Source: UBA1141 sp963665155 (GTDB taxonomy: Bacteria > Chloroflexota > Dehalococcoidia > Lucifugimonadales > UBA3495). From it: a stretch of DNA of 64,000 nucleotides. Shown here piece by piece: positions 7,909 to 17,001 of this stretch. The DNA is taken from positions 124,001-188,000 of the forward strand of contig CAXXFI010000002.1 of the NCBI GenBank assembly GCA_963665155.2, written 5' to 3'. Each line of letters opens with the position of its first letter. Position 1 is the first letter of the stretch. Position numbers and translations under genes: made by a program. The notes under the pieces were generated by a model. That model made no database searches and was not told the DNA's origin. It was given only the letters and a program-made list of their open reading frames with translations.

Positions 7909-9111
7909 ATGAGTCTCCCGTTACAAGGCGTGAGGATTCTTGAGCTTTCTCAGGCCATCGCCGGACCCTTCGCCGCTCGGACGTTGGGCGACCTAGGCGC
8001 CGAAATAATCAAGGTCGAGCAGCCCGGCGTAGGAGACATGTCCCGGCGTATGGGCCCCCACTTCCTTGGCGGGGAAAGCGCCTACTTCCTGAACTTCAAT
8101 CGCAACAAGCGCGGCATCACCCTAGACCTGCGCAAACCCGAGGGCCGCCAGGTTTTCTATCGGTTGACCGGCGTTTCCGATGTGGTATTCGATGCTTTCC
8201 GCCCCACGGTGCTCCCCCGAATGGGGCTGGACTACGCTAGCCTCAGACAGGCCAATCCCACCATCATTTCCTGCTCACTATCGGCCTTTGGTCAAGAGGG
8301 GCCTTACAAGGACCGTCCCGGCTTCGACGGCATCGTCCAGGCTATGGGCGGCGGAATAAGCGTCACCGGCCGTGAAGGCGAGCCGCCGGTGTTCATGGGC
8401 TTCCCCGTCGGCGACATGGTGGGCGGCTACGTGGCCGCTTTGGGCATCGCCTCCGCTCTCTACGGACGCCGGGAAACCGGGGAAGGCAAGCGCTTGGACA
8501 TTAGCTTGCTGGACGTCCAGGTTGCGCTACAGGGACACTTGGGACAATTTTATCTGGTGTCCGGCCAGGTTCCCAAGCCTATTGGCTCCAGTCATCCAGC
8601 GAACCTTCCTGTTGGCGCATACCAAACTAAGGATGGCACCTACATTCAGGTCCACTGCGCCAGCCAGGAGTTCGCCATGCGGCTTCTGGAAATGGTCAGC
8701 TCCGAGGTTGTGGGCAAGGAAAGCTTGTTCACCGACCCACGGTTCGCCACCCAGAGCGATCGCATGGCCAATCGGGACGCCCTGGACCACGTCCTTTCCG
8801 AGGCTTTCGGGACCAAGGACCGGCAAGAATGGGTGGAGTTGTGTGAAAAGTGGAGTGTGCCCGGTGGCCCGGTGAACAACATCGCCGAGGCTTTGGCCGA
8901 CCCACAAGTGTTGCTCAGAGACATGGTGGTGGAAATGGACCATCCAGTGGCTGGCAACTACAAGACCGTGGGAAACCCCATAAAGACGGGTGAGCCCGAC
9001 CAGTTCAGTCCACCCCCAACGCTGGGCCAGGATACCGAGGACGTGCTTGGTGAACTGTTGGGGTACGGAAGCCGTCAGATTCAGGAATTGCGGGACGCCC
9101 AGGTAGTTTAG
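7909..9111 (+). CDS. CaiB/BaiF family (class III) CoA-transferase
   Basis: The 400-residue enzyme begins with LQGVRILELSQAIAGPFAAR followed by TLGDLGAEIIKVEQPGVGD, the standard class III opening. RNKRGITLDLRKPEGR and RPGFDGIVQAMGG follow. The Asp near residue 140 in GFDG matches the Asp that carries the acyl-enzyme anhydride in formyl-CoA transferase. Family members move CoA between carboxylic acids, or act as racemases when they resemble AMACR. The length (about 400) and GFDGIVQAMGG favour transfer. The neighbours (MmgE/PrpD, luciferase-like oxidoreductase, dihydropyrimidinase-like hydrolase) suggest activation of an organic acid for degradation. The substrate is unknown. Confidence 0.88.
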   Translation: MSLPLQGVRILELSQAIAGPFAARTLGDLGAEIIKVEQPGVGDMSRRMGPHFLGGESAYFLNFNRNKRGITLDLRKPEGRQVFYRLTGVSDVVFDAFRPTVLPRMGLDYASLRQANPTIISCSLSAFGQEGPYKDRPGFDGIVQAMGGGISVTGREGEPPVFMGFPVGDMVGGYVAALGIASALYGRRETGEGKRLDISLLDVQVALQGHLGQFYLVSGQVPKPIGSSHPANLPVGAYQTKDGTYIQVHCASQEFAMRLLEMVSSEVVGKESLFTDPRFATQSDRMANRDALDHVLSEAFGTKDRQEWVELCEKWSVPGGPVNNIAEALADPQVLLRDMVVEMDHPVAGNYKTVGNPIKTGEPDQFSPPPTLGQDTEDVLGELLGYGSRQIQELRDAQVV

Positions 9112-9177
9112 GCGTTAACACCCGGCCATTGTTCTGCTTAATCAGCGCCCGAAACACCGTTTAATCAGCGCCAGTAA

Positions 9178-9253
9178 CACCGTTCGTAGTGAGCCTGTCG
9201 AACCATCCCTTGGGCGAGGGACCTTTGGTCATGCCCAGAACGAACGGAGGACT
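9178..9253. repeat. GTTCG...GAACCA hairpin repeat
   Basis: The gap holds CCGTTCGTAGTGAGCCTG-TCGAACCA followed by an imperfect inverted partner ending CAGAACGAACGG. The same core recurs at 17198-17347, 35010-35035 and 38865-38930, so this is a dispersed intergenic repeat, probably REP-like. No gene fits in the 9112-9338 gap. Confidence 0.7.
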
Positions 9254-9338
9254 CTAATGCGTGTTCCCCGCTTGTGTAATCCGATAGATGAGGAACACGG
9301 GCATCAAAGATTTGGAAGCCACAATTAAAGGAGGCTCC

Positions 9339-10265
9339 ATGGCCACAGACGCAAACATTGGAATTTTGGTGCCCGCTGCCTTTGCGGGGCAACCGCCGAC
9401 GTTGGACGAGTATAGCCAGTTCTTTAGGAGCACCGAAGAATTGGGGTTTCACTCCTTGTGGGTCATCGACCGGGTATTCCATCCCATTAACATCATAGAC
9501 CCTCTGGTGTTATTGACCTGCGCAGCCACAGTCACCTCCAGGGTTCGGTTGGGCACAGCGGTTTACCTGTTCGTGCTGCGAAACCCGGTATTGGCCGCCA
9601 AGACTATTGCGACGCTGGATTATTTGTCGGCCGGTCGTGTCACATTGGGAATTTCCCTGGGCGGACGGGACAACGAATTCGAGCCTTTGGGTGTGCCAAT
9701 GAAGCGGCGGGTCAGCCGGTTCGAAGAGGGTCTCGAACTCATGCGCAAACTCTGGACGGAACGGGACGTCACTTTCCACGGACGTTACTTCAATGTGGAT
9801 AATGTGAATGTTGACCCGAAACCGGTCCAACAGCCGGGATTGCCGATAATCATGGGCGGCTCCGCCGATGCCGCATTGAAACGCAGCGCCGAACAGACCG
9901 ACGGTTGGGTGGCCGGTGGCGGAGCCAGCCCCGAGGTGTTCGGGGAGGCTTGGCAAAAGGTGCGTGGCTACGCTCAAGCCGCTGGTAAGAACCCCGATAT
10001 CTTGGAATCGGCAAAGCTGATTTATACCAACGTGGGCGATGACCGGCAAAAGTGCAAAGAAGAGCTTGAGGCATTCACCCACGCCTACTACGGCCCCCAA
10101 TACGACGTGGAAAACGCCTGCGCTTTCGGCACAGCCGCCGAGTGCGCCGCCAAAATTCAGCCCTACATTGACGCCGGGGCGAAAACCATGATGCTGGGTC
10201 CGGCCTGGCCGGATGTGGCGCAGATCACCCACATCTCCCAAGAAGTATTGCCACTGCTAAAGTGA
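9339..10265 (+). CDS. Luciferase-like (LLM class) F420/FMN-dependent oxidoreductase
   Basis: The 308-residue protein has the bacterial-luciferase TIM-barrel pattern. It contains SLWVIDRVFHPI near residue 45, VRLGTAVYLFVLRNPVLAAK, a LDYLSAGRVTLGISLGG block near residue 100, FEEGLELMRKLWTE, and PGLPIIMGGSADAALKRSAE. These features fit F420-dependent dehydrogenases or FMNH2 monooxygenases. The sequence alone does not decide which cofactor is used. The ATG at 9339 follows AAAGGAGG, so the upstream in-frame start at 9288 is rejected. A second member of the family lies on the other strand at 14.7-15.6 kb. Confidence 0.85.
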   Translation: MATDANIGILVPAAFAGQPPTLDEYSQFFRSTEELGFHSLWVIDRVFHPINIIDPLVLLTCAATVTSRVRLGTAVYLFVLRNPVLAAKTIATLDYLSAGRVTLGISLGGRDNEFEPLGVPMKRRVSRFEEGLELMRKLWTERDVTFHGRYFNVDNVNVDPKPVQQPGLPIIMGGSADAALKRSAEQTDGWVAGGGASPEVFGEAWQKVRGYAQAAGKNPDILESAKLIYTNVGDDRQKCKEELEAFTHAYYGPQYDVENACAFGTAAECAAKIQPYIDAGAKTMMLGPAWPDVAQITHISQEVLPLLK

Positions 10266-10316
10266 TTTGGCCTAGCCTGTAATCACAAAGCCGTGGGGGA
10301 AACTTTTGCTCGTCTA

Positions 10317-10339
10317 CTAAATCACGGATCGTGATTTAG
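10317..10339. terminator. Bidirectional terminator-like hairpin
   Basis: The arms CTAAATCACG and CGTGATTTAG form a perfect 10-bp stem with a 3-nt GAT loop, in the gap between two converging genes. It lacks a clear T tract on either side, so intrinsic termination is likely but unproven. Confidence 0.5.
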
Positions 10340-10357
10340 CGCACCGACATCCTGCCA

Positions 10358-11797
10358 CTAGCAGGCAGGCCGGGCCAAGACGCTGGGAGAAACCCTGCGG
10401 TTTAACCAACGACCGTCGGATGTGCTGCCCAACAGTTGGCCGTTCTCGACAATTACCTTGCCCCGCAAGATAGTCGTTACCGGGTATCCGGTGGTCTGAA
10501 ATCCTTCCCATATCGAGTAGTCGGAGTCGGCGTGCAGGTCGTCCAAGGTTATCTTCTTGTTGGCGTCGGGGTCGAATAGGACGATGTCAGCGTCGCTGCC
10601 AACGGCTATGACGCCCTTCTTGGGGTACATCCCAAGGATTTTGGCTGCGTTGGTGGACGTCACCTCGGCAAATCGCTCCAGAGAGATGCGGCCCGTGGAC
10701 ACCAGTTTGGCATAGGTGACCGGCATTCGGGTTTCGATGCCGTTGTGTCCGCCGCAAAGAGTAGTCACCGTGTCGCCTGACAGTTTCACGTCTTTGTAAG
10801 TGGTCCACTCGTCAGTGGCCGTGGTGCACATGGGACCGTCGACCAAACCCTGTTGGAGAGCATCCCGGTCTTCGGCGAATTTGATTGCCGGATAGGTGTG
10901 TATCGCCAACCCCTCGGGTTTCTTGTAGTCCTCGCAGGTAAACTCCAGATAGTTGTGCAACGTTTCACCGTAGATGGGCAACTGTTTTGCCCTAGCTTCG
11001 GCGACGGCGGCAACGCCCTCTTTGGCGGTCGTGTGGACGAAGTAGATGCCCGTCTCGGTCTGCTCGGCTAGGCGTATAACTTTTCTGAAGGCCAAATCCT
11101 CGGAAATATTGTTGTGGGCCAGATGCAAGTTATAGCCTTGGTCTCGTCCTTCCCGCTTCAGCTTCTCTTCCATGTACGTAACGATGTCGTCTTCTTCGGC
11201 ATGCACCGCCATAATGCCGCCAGCCTTGGCCACTTGCTGGAAAATCTCCCACAGATGGCCGGTGGGGCAGCGGGCGAAGAAGGTGGTAAATATCTTGAAG
11301 CTTGCCACGCCCGACTGTATCGCCTCGCCGATTTCGCCCATGGTCTGGGAAGGCACTGCCCCGGCAAGAATGTAGTGGAAAGCGAAGTCGGTGTAGGAGT
11401 GGCCTTCGAATAACTTTCGCCGTGCGTCCACCAAGCCCATGATTGGGTCGGAGGGAGGGGCCTGGCCTGCGGTGAGAGGAAGAGCCCCGGCAAAATCTAT
11501 AAAGGTGGTGACACCGCCGAAAGCGGCGGCCCTGCTGGCTGCTTCCGGTGGCTGGGTGTAAACCTCGGTCCGGCCGCCAGCCCAGTAATCAGGAACATTT
11601 ACGCCAATGTGCGTATGGGGTTCGATACCGCCGGGCAAGACAATCTTGCCGCTAGCGTCGATGGTCCTTTGGGCCTCCACATTCAAGGCGCCGGGGGCTG
11701 ATATTACCGCAATTTGCTCGCCCTGAATCCCCACATCCTGCACTGCCGCCCCATCGGGGGTAACCACCTGTCCGCCGCGAATTATCAAGTCCAGCAT
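10358..11797 (-). CDS. Dihydropyrimidinase-like cyclic amidohydrolase
   Basis: The 479-residue protein matches the hydantoinase/dihydropyrimidinase branch of the amidohydrolase superfamily. Metal ligands are in place: HTH at residues 61-63, Lys168 in ASFKIF (the lysine that is carboxylated in the family), His199 in MAVHAEED, His255 in IYFVHTTAKEG, and Asp329 in TATDE. Where dihydropyrimidinases usually read DHCP, this one has DEWT, which hints at a different ring substrate. GGATGT-like AGGT upstream (GGAGGT) supports the ATG. It would open cyclic ureides or imides in the cytoplasm. It is the first of a minus-strand group with two alpha/beta hydrolases. Confidence 0.85.
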   Translation of the reverse strand: MLDLIIRGGQVVTPDGAAVQDVGIQGEQIAVISAPGALNVEAQRTIDASGKIVLPGGIEPHTHIGVNVPDYWAGGRTEVYTQPPEAASRAAAFGGVTTFIDFAGALPLTAGQAPPSDPIMGLVDARRKLFEGHSYTDFAFHYILAGAVPSQTMGEIGEAIQSGVASFKIFTTFFARCPTGHLWEIFQQVAKAGGIMAVHAEEDDIVTYMEEKLKREGRDQGYNLHLAHNNISEDLAFRKVIRLAEQTETGIYFVHTTAKEGVAAVAEARAKQLPIYGETLHNYLEFTCEDYKKPEGLAIHTYPAIKFAEDRDALQQGLVDGPMCTTATDEWTTYKDVKLSGDTVTTLCGGHNGIETRMPVTYAKLVSTGRISLERFAEVTSTNAAKILGMYPKKGVIAVGSDADIVLFDPDANKKITLDDLHADSDYSIWEGFQTTGYPVTTILRGKVIVENGQLLGSTSDGRWLNRRVSPSVLARPAC

Positions 11798-11908
11798 TAC
11801 CGACCTCCAAATTTAGGTGTCTTAATTAGCACGGTTCTTACGGTTTTTAAGGAACGTTTTCCGGACAAAAGAATAGCGTCTAGATTTCTGGGATTTAGGC
11901 TCACGGGT

Positions 11909-12616
11909 CTAAGCGGGTAGCGGTGCCGCCAGAGTCTCCGGAATCCATTCACTCAATAAGGCTTCCAGATCGTCGCGGCACTCTTCCAGGCGGTGCTCGG
12001 CCCCTTCGAACAAGACCAGCTTCTTGGGTTCTTTAGCCCAATCGTAAATCTGCTCCGCACACCGGAACGGCAGGCGAGTATCAGCCTTGCCGTGAGCCAG
12101 CAGGAGGGGTGTAGGCGAGAGCATGCCGGCCATGTTGGCCCCGTATGTTTGAGGTGACAATGAGACGACTCCCTTTACGTGGGAGGCGGCCACGCCGGTG
12201 GCTATCACCACCGCGCCGCCGAATGAGTGCCCGACGATGACCACCGGTTTGTGGCCCAAGGCTTTCATGAAAGCGATCCCGGCCAGCATGTCGAGCACGC
12301 ATTCTTCCATGGTGTTGGGTTCACGGTAGTCCAGACGCAACGAGGTGATGTTCTTCTCCATAAATGACTCTGCCAGCCGGGCATAGGTTCCCGGACCCGG
12401 CCCGCCAAAGCCACCTCTGGCGCCGCAAACCCAAATCACGGCCTGCTCCGAGCCTTCGACCTGGTGCATTATGGCTTTCAAGTCACCACGGCTGGTCTTG
12501 AAAATCAGCCCTTGACCGGGACCTTCATCGTGGGTCGGACCGCCAAGAACTTTGTCGATGTGCATGCCGGTTTGGTCTGGGGCATCGTCCCGTACGTGGA
12601 TATCTTCCGAGGACAT
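11909..12616 (-). CDS. Alpha/beta hydrolase (dienelactone hydrolase-like)
   Basis: The 235-residue protein shows an alpha/beta hydrolase triad. Ser131 lies in the nucleophile elbow VGHSFGG, Asp179 in HGKADTRLP, and His208 in GAEHRLEE. The HGKAD-x-R-LPF arrangement resembles the dienelactone hydrolase/KANL3-like group. The first 45 residues are polar and may be a flexible leader. GAGGTAGCCAT precedes the ATG. It lies between a cyclic amidohydrolase and another alpha/beta hydrolase on the same strand, fitting a degradative role. The substrate is not determinable. Confidence 0.8.
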   Translation of the reverse strand: MSSEDIHVRDDAPDQTGMHIDKVLGGPTHDEGPGQGLIFKTSRGDLKAIMHQVEGSEQAVIWVCGARGGFGGPGPGTYARLAESFMEKNITSLRLDYREPNTMEECVLDMLAGIAFMKALGHKPVVIVGHSFGGAVVIATGVAASHVKGVVSLSPQTYGANMAGMLSPTPLLLAHGKADTRLPFRCAEQIYDWAKEPKKLVLFEGAEHRLEECRDDLEALLSEWIPETLAAPLPA

Positions 12617-12751
12617 ATGGCTACCTCGAGTTTATTCGGGTCAACGGGTGCCTGGGGTGCCTGTGCTTTCGGCATGGAACGGGTAGTTGATAGTTGGTTG
12701 GTAGCGGGGGCGCCGCTTTGATGCTTTTGGGTATCAAGTTAATAGCGGATT

Positions 12752-13591
12752 CTAGTGCAGGAACGACGAGACTTCAGTGATGAAATCTTCCGGGTTGTCT
12801 TCGAAGACCATGTGTCCGGCGCGGCTCACTTGTACCAGCTTGCCTTGGGCCAGGGTTTTCTCCATTTCGTTAGCCATATCGACGCTGAGCGTATCGGTAT
12901 CGGCACCGCGCACCACCAGGGTGGGGCAGGTTATGTTGCGCACTGCAGGCCAAAGGTCCTGCGGTGTCCCGCCGGTGCCGTGGCGGCGCTGCTCCCGGAC
13001 GGCCAGGTCATAGCGCCATCCAAACTTCCCGTTGGCCAGTTGCTTGCTGGCATAGGTTAGCCGCCGACGCAGCACGGCATCCGAAGCGAAACGATTTTGC
13101 TTGCTCATATAGGTAACTATATCCTCGAAGCTGTCGAACTCCTCGGGGACGGCTTGCATCTCTTTGGTAATGCGATCGCCACCAGCCGGGTCGACCACCG
13201 GACCGATGTCCACAATAACCAGCTTCTCCACTTTTTCGGGGTATTGACCGGTGAAGGCCATGCTGTTCCGGCCACCCATAGAGTGACCAAACAATATAAA
13301 TTTGTCCAAGCCAAAGGCTTCACTAAAGGCGTGGAGGTCGGCCACGAATGAGGGCGTAGAGTAGTCGCCGCCGGGTGCCCAATCGGTGTCGCCCCGGCCT
13401 CGCTGGTCCAACGCCAACACGTGGAAGTCCGGGCACAAAGCAGCGGAAACATCGTCCCAAGAGTGGGCGTGGCCTCGCAGTCCGTGGAGCATCACCAAGG
13501 TTGGCTTGCCAGTGGTGCCCCAGTCCAGGTAGTGCAGGTTCAGTCCATTGGCATTGACCGTCTTGTCTTGGGGTTTAACTCTGGTGGTCAT
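12752..13591 (-). CDS. Alpha/beta hydrolase fold esterase
   Basis: The 279-residue protein is a typical single-domain alpha/beta hydrolase. LVMLHGLRGHAHSWDD provides the oxyanion-hole strand near residue 35. Ser104 lies in FGHSMGG, the acid in VVRGADTDTLS, and the His in SRAGHMVFEDNPE near the C-terminus. The middle cap region (about 140-200) is rich in Arg and Lys. GGGAGGAAGAAG before the ATG is a strong ribosome site. Family members hydrolyse esters, epoxides, C-C bonds or haloalkanes. No residue here picks among them. Confidence 0.85.
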   Translation of the reverse strand: MTTRVKPQDKTVNANGLNLHYLDWGTTGKPTLVMLHGLRGHAHSWDDVSAALCPDFHVLALDQRGRGDTDWAPGGDYSTPSFVADLHAFSEAFGLDKFILFGHSMGGRNSMAFTGQYPEKVEKLVIVDIGPVVDPAGGDRITKEMQAVPEEFDSFEDIVTYMSKQNRFASDAVLRRRLTYASKQLANGKFGWRYDLAVREQRRHGTGGTPQDLWPAVRNITCPTLVVRGADTDTLSVDMANEMEKTLAQGKLVQVSRAGHMVFEDNPEDFITEVSSFLH

Positions 13592-13999
13592 CTTCTTCCT
13601 CCCGGCTCATTTATCGATTAACCAAGATTAGGATTACTTGGCTAATTGCCCCATGATGTCTGGTAATTTGGTGGCGACAGTGTAGCACAACAATGGGCTG
13701 GCCCCCAATCGGGAATCCGCTTCGGGATGGATTCGGGCCTGGCATCCGGCTTAGGTTCAGACCTACGCCGGAATGGCGGGTTTCTGGAATCACGGGCTCA
13801 GTGTTTATCTCGAGATGTTGCCAAGCACCTCCTATCGTTGATTGGTGATATCGTTGATCGGCAATGGGCCTGTAGGTTAACGCGCTACCAACCTCCCCTA
13901 AGCCAGCTTCGTAAAGCCTGGCTGGGTGAACGTGGTTTGACCCGCCCTGCGGCCACTGCTAAACTCCGGGCCAGCCGGACCATGAGTGCTATCAACGTG
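13592..13999. other. Intergenic stretch without a supported gene
   Basis: About 400 bp without a supported gene. It holds inverted-repeat pieces around 13700-13790 (for example CCGGAATGGCGGGTTTCTGG) typical of dispersed intergenic repeats. Short open frames cross it but show no recognisable domain or ribosome site. Confidence 0.5.
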
Positions 14000-14596
14000 T
14001 CATCCAGCCTCAAGACACGCCGTGAGCACCTGGTCGGCCAATCTCTCGGGGATGGTTACAGGACGGGGTACCCCGTTGTCATAGATAACTACCCCTCCGG
14101 TCTTGGGACTGCGGCCTGGATGCATCAGCGTCACGGCTACTGACTCCGGATTGCCGGGCAGAACCTCGATATCCTCTCCAACCACCGCATCATTACTAAA
14201 GCTGCTTTCGAGAGTAAATGCCGCCCTCGCCTCGTTGGTCTGAAGGTCCCACTGCACCACCTTGGGGCCGCTGTTTAGCGCCACATACAGGTAGCGACCG
14301 TTGTCGGAGATGGCAAGCTTCCCAGGACCGGGTCCAACCTGTATTGATTGCACAATCTCGCCGGTAAACGGGTCTATGGCGGTAACGGTGTTGCCAAACA
14401 CTCCAACGCTGCTAGGAACTGAGGCATACAATGTCTGCGTATGGGGATTATAGGCGATGTCACTCGCCATCAGGTCCAGTCGGGTCACACGGGGTGAGCT
14501 ACCGCAGGCTACCGTTAGGCTTACCATGAGGCCTAACGTAAGCACGGCTGCAAATAAGGCATTTGGAGCAAAGCCGCGTTTACGTCCCAATGTCAT
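14000..14596 (-). CDS. YncE-like beta-propeller lipoprotein, probably truncated
   Basis: The 198-residue protein starts with a lipoprotein signal: a hydrophobic stretch ending LTVAC gives a Cys at about residue 31. YncE-type propeller strands follow (IAYNPHTQTLYAS, TVTAIDPFTGEIVQSIQVG, PGKLAISDNGRYLYVAL). Relatives have six or seven blades and at least 300 residues. This one ends after about four blades with LADQVLTACLEAG, which does not resemble a blade. A 3' deletion or replacement near 14040 is likely, and no continuation is seen in other frames. It should be exported and lipid-anchored. Function is unknown. Confidence 0.65.
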   Translation of the reverse strand: MTLGRKRGFAPNALFAAVLTLGLMVSLTVACGSSPRVTRLDLMASDIAYNPHTQTLYASVPSSVGVFGNTVTAIDPFTGEIVQSIQVGPGPGKLAISDNGRYLYVALNSGPKVVQWDLQTNEARAAFTLESSFSNDAVVGEDIEVLPGNPESVAVTLMHPGRSPKTGGVVIYDNGVPRPVTIPERLADQVLTACLEAG

Positions 14597-14702
14597 TCCA
14601 CACCCTCGGTGCTACGGAAATCCATCACCCAGAAATTACAAAACCAAATAAACAAAAGCCGGTAGCGCTGGAGGTTTCTTTGGCGGGTTTGGAGGTTAGT
14701 CG

Positions 14703-15557
14703 CTAATCCAGGACCGTGCGGGCAATATCTTCCATCTCCCGCAGCGCTCCGGCTCCTTCGGTGTCATCCAGCCATATGGTCACCTTGTCCGCGCCAGCCT
14801 GCTCCAAATCCTTGATGGCCTCTCTGTCCCGGAACTGGCCCGATGCGCCAAAGGCCAGAACTTGAATCGTGGAAGGGTCACGACCGGCTTCTTTCGCCAG
14901 CTGGTCGATGGTCTCCCGGCCCTGCTTAATTTCTTCCACCGAAGCCCGGTTCGGCATCCATCCGTCACCCCATTCCACCACCCTCTTGAAAGCGTTCAGC
15001 GCCTTTCCACCCAAGAACACCGGAGGATGGGGCTTTTGCACCGGCTTTGGAAAGCAACGGACGGCAGGGAAGTCGTAGTGGGTGCCGTGGTATTCGGCTT
15101 CGTCCTTGGTCCATAGCTCTTTCATGGCCATAATCGAGTCTTTGGTCTGAGTCCAGCGGCGAGGGAAATCGCCGCCCATAACCTCGGTTTCCTCTTTAAG
15201 CCAGCCCGCACCGATGCCGAAAATAAACCGTCCTTCGGAATACAGGTCCAACGTAGCTATTTCTTTGGCCAACAATATGGGGTTGCGTTCGGGCACCAAG
15301 CAAATACCGGTGCCTAACTTGATGGTGGTAGTTACCGCTGAGGCGCGGCTCAGAGCGATGAAGGGGTCGACGATGCGCCCGTAAACGTCGGGGATAATGC
15401 CATCGGCAGTGGACGGGTAAGGAGAACTTGTCTGCAGGGGTATGACCGGGTGCTCCGGCACCCAAAATGACTCGAACCCCAATTCCTCGGCCCGCCTGGC
15501 CAGCACTGCCGGGTCTAATGACGAATCGCTTTCAAACACAAATATGCCAACGTCCAT
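14703..15557 (-). CDS. Luciferase-like (LLM class) F420-dependent oxidoreductase
   Basis: The 284-residue TIM-barrel protein begins MDVGIFVFESDSSLDPAVLA and carries GFESFWVPEHPVIPL, IKLGTGICLVPERNP, LYSEGRFIFGIGAGWLKEE, KELWTKDEAEYHGTHY and HPPVFLGGKAL. These are the markers of the F420-type luciferase subgroup (TIGR03619-like). The GIGAGWLKEE loop is typical of F420 users, so F420 is more likely than FMN. AGGGAGGAAACA precedes the ATG. An MmgE/PrpD gene lies immediately upstream on the same strand, mirroring the plus-strand pairing at 6.4-10.3 kb. Confidence 0.87.
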   Translation of the reverse strand: MDVGIFVFESDSSLDPAVLARRAEELGFESFWVPEHPVIPLQTSSPYPSTADGIIPDVYGRIVDPFIALSRASAVTTTIKLGTGICLVPERNPILLAKEIATLDLYSEGRFIFGIGAGWLKEETEVMGGDFPRRWTQTKDSIMAMKELWTKDEAEYHGTHYDFPAVRCFPKPVQKPHPPVFLGGKALNAFKRVVEWGDGWMPNRASVEEIKQGRETIDQLAKEAGRDPSTIQVLAFGASGQFRDREAIKDLEQAGADKVTIWLDDTEGAGALREMEDIARTVLD

Positions 15558-15642
15558 TGTTTCCTCCCTAGCATTTAATAAACTGTAGAGTGCGCCAAGC
15601 GTGCGCAGATTGTTTTAGATTTAGCTCTGATGTGAAGCCGTC

Positions 15643-17001
15643 TTAAATTCGAAGTGTTCTACCTCGAATTTTGGCGAGGGTCATTACCTGGCCGATGTCC
15701 GGGACTTGCTCCAAAGCCCACAAGGTTTCCAAACGCTTGCTTACCCTGGGTTTGGACAAACTGTCGCCAGCAAGACTGTGGAACTTGGCGTCCAGTTGCG
15801 CATCGGTCATGGGGTTTTCCGGAGCGCCGGTTGCATGGGTCACGTCATGGGTATAAGAGCGCCCGTCATCGAGGGTAAGCGTGACCTGGGTTGAGTCCTC
15901 GGTCATGGCCTCATCCACGGTAGCGGATATGCGGCGTCGCAGAGCCACAATAACTGGGTCCGCCGCTTTCTGGTCCGTGTACTGAGCGGGATGGGCCGCT
16001 CCGTCGACCAAGCTCACAGCCATAGAGTGTTGGAAAGAGAATTTGCTCTCCAATCCGATCTTCGGTTGCTGCCGGTCCACCAGTTCCAAAACCAATGGAT
16101 GAACCCGGGCCGTGATGCTCTGGACGGCCTGTGGGGTTACTCCATCTTTGTCCCTCAAGGCGACCATTGCGTCGATTAGGCAATGATTGACCACGCCGCA
16201 AGAGTAGGGTTTGAGCGCATTCATGTAAATTTCCCAGTCCTCGCCCAATCCCGCCGTGGCTTTGGCGAGGTCGTAGCTCGTTGAGGCTACTGCCGGAAAA
16301 CCTCGCCGTCCTTCCAGGATGGTTGGGCTGCCGGTGAAGCCGCGCTTGGCCAGCAATGCGGACAGAACGCCGGTTTGGGCGGCCCTGCCTGGGTGCAGCG
16401 GCTTGGCCATGGATCCAAATACCTCCCGCACCCCTGACGCCTGAGTGCCCGCAATGCCCATGGCATGAACCATTTGCCCGGCGTCCAACCCCAACAACCG
16501 ACCGGCGGCAGCTACGGAACCGAAGACGCCGCAGGTGCCGGTGATGTGCCAACCGGCATTGTAGTGGGCCGGGTGGACAGCCATACCGATGCGCAAGCAG
16601 ACCTCCATCCCTAGCACCGAGGCTGCCAGCACCTCTTGCCCGCTGGAGCCCAGGTACTCGCCTACCGCCAGAGCGGCGGGAATGACCGGGGATGAAGGGT
16701 GGATTACCGTGGGGAAGTGAGTGTCGTCATAGTCTTCCAGGTGGCCCAGGTAGCCGTTTGCCATGGCGGCGTTCTGCGTGGAGGTGCGAAGTCCTGCTCC
16801 CACTACCGTTGCTTGCGGTTTGGCGCCCTCTTCCCGGAAAACGTCCAAGAGAATGTCCAGCGACGGGTCACGGGCCGAGTAGACACAAACTGAAAAAAGG
16901 TTTATCAGGCATCTTTTGCCCTCGCGAAGCAGCGCCCAGGTGATCTGCTCGACCGGGGTTTCAATTATGAACCGGGCCAGTTGTTCTTCCGTGGTGGCCA
17001 T
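15643..17001 (-). CDS. MmgE/PrpD family protein
   Basis: The 452-residue protein is a second member of the 2-methylcitrate dehydratase-like superfamily in the window. Diagnostic stretches are NAAMANGYLGHLEDYDDTH near residue 80, HPSSPVIPAALAVGE, HITGTCGVFGSVAAAGRLLG, and SMAKPLHPGRAAQTGV. A GAGGAAAG ribosome site precedes the ATG. Two such genes, each near a luciferase-like oxidoreductase, suggest paired steps or recent duplication of a catabolic unit. The two proteins are clearly divergent in sequence. The substrate is unknown. Confidence 0.85.
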   Translation of the reverse strand: MATTEEQLARFIIETPVEQITWALLREGKRCLINLFSVCVYSARDPSLDILLDVFREEGAKPQATVVGAGLRTSTQNAAMANGYLGHLEDYDDTHFPTVIHPSSPVIPAALAVGEYLGSSGQEVLAASVLGMEVCLRIGMAVHPAHYNAGWHITGTCGVFGSVAAAGRLLGLDAGQMVHAMGIAGTQASGVREVFGSMAKPLHPGRAAQTGVLSALLAKRGFTGSPTILEGRRGFPAVASTSYDLAKATAGLGEDWEIYMNALKPYSCGVVNHCLIDAMVALRDKDGVTPQAVQSITARVHPLVLELVDRQQPKIGLESKFSFQHSMAVSLVDGAAHPAQYTDQKAADPVIVALRRRISATVDEAMTEDSTQVTLTLDDGRSYTHDVTHATGAPENPMTDAQLDAKFHSLAGDSLSKPRVSKRLETLWALEQVPDIGQVMTLAKIRGRTLRI

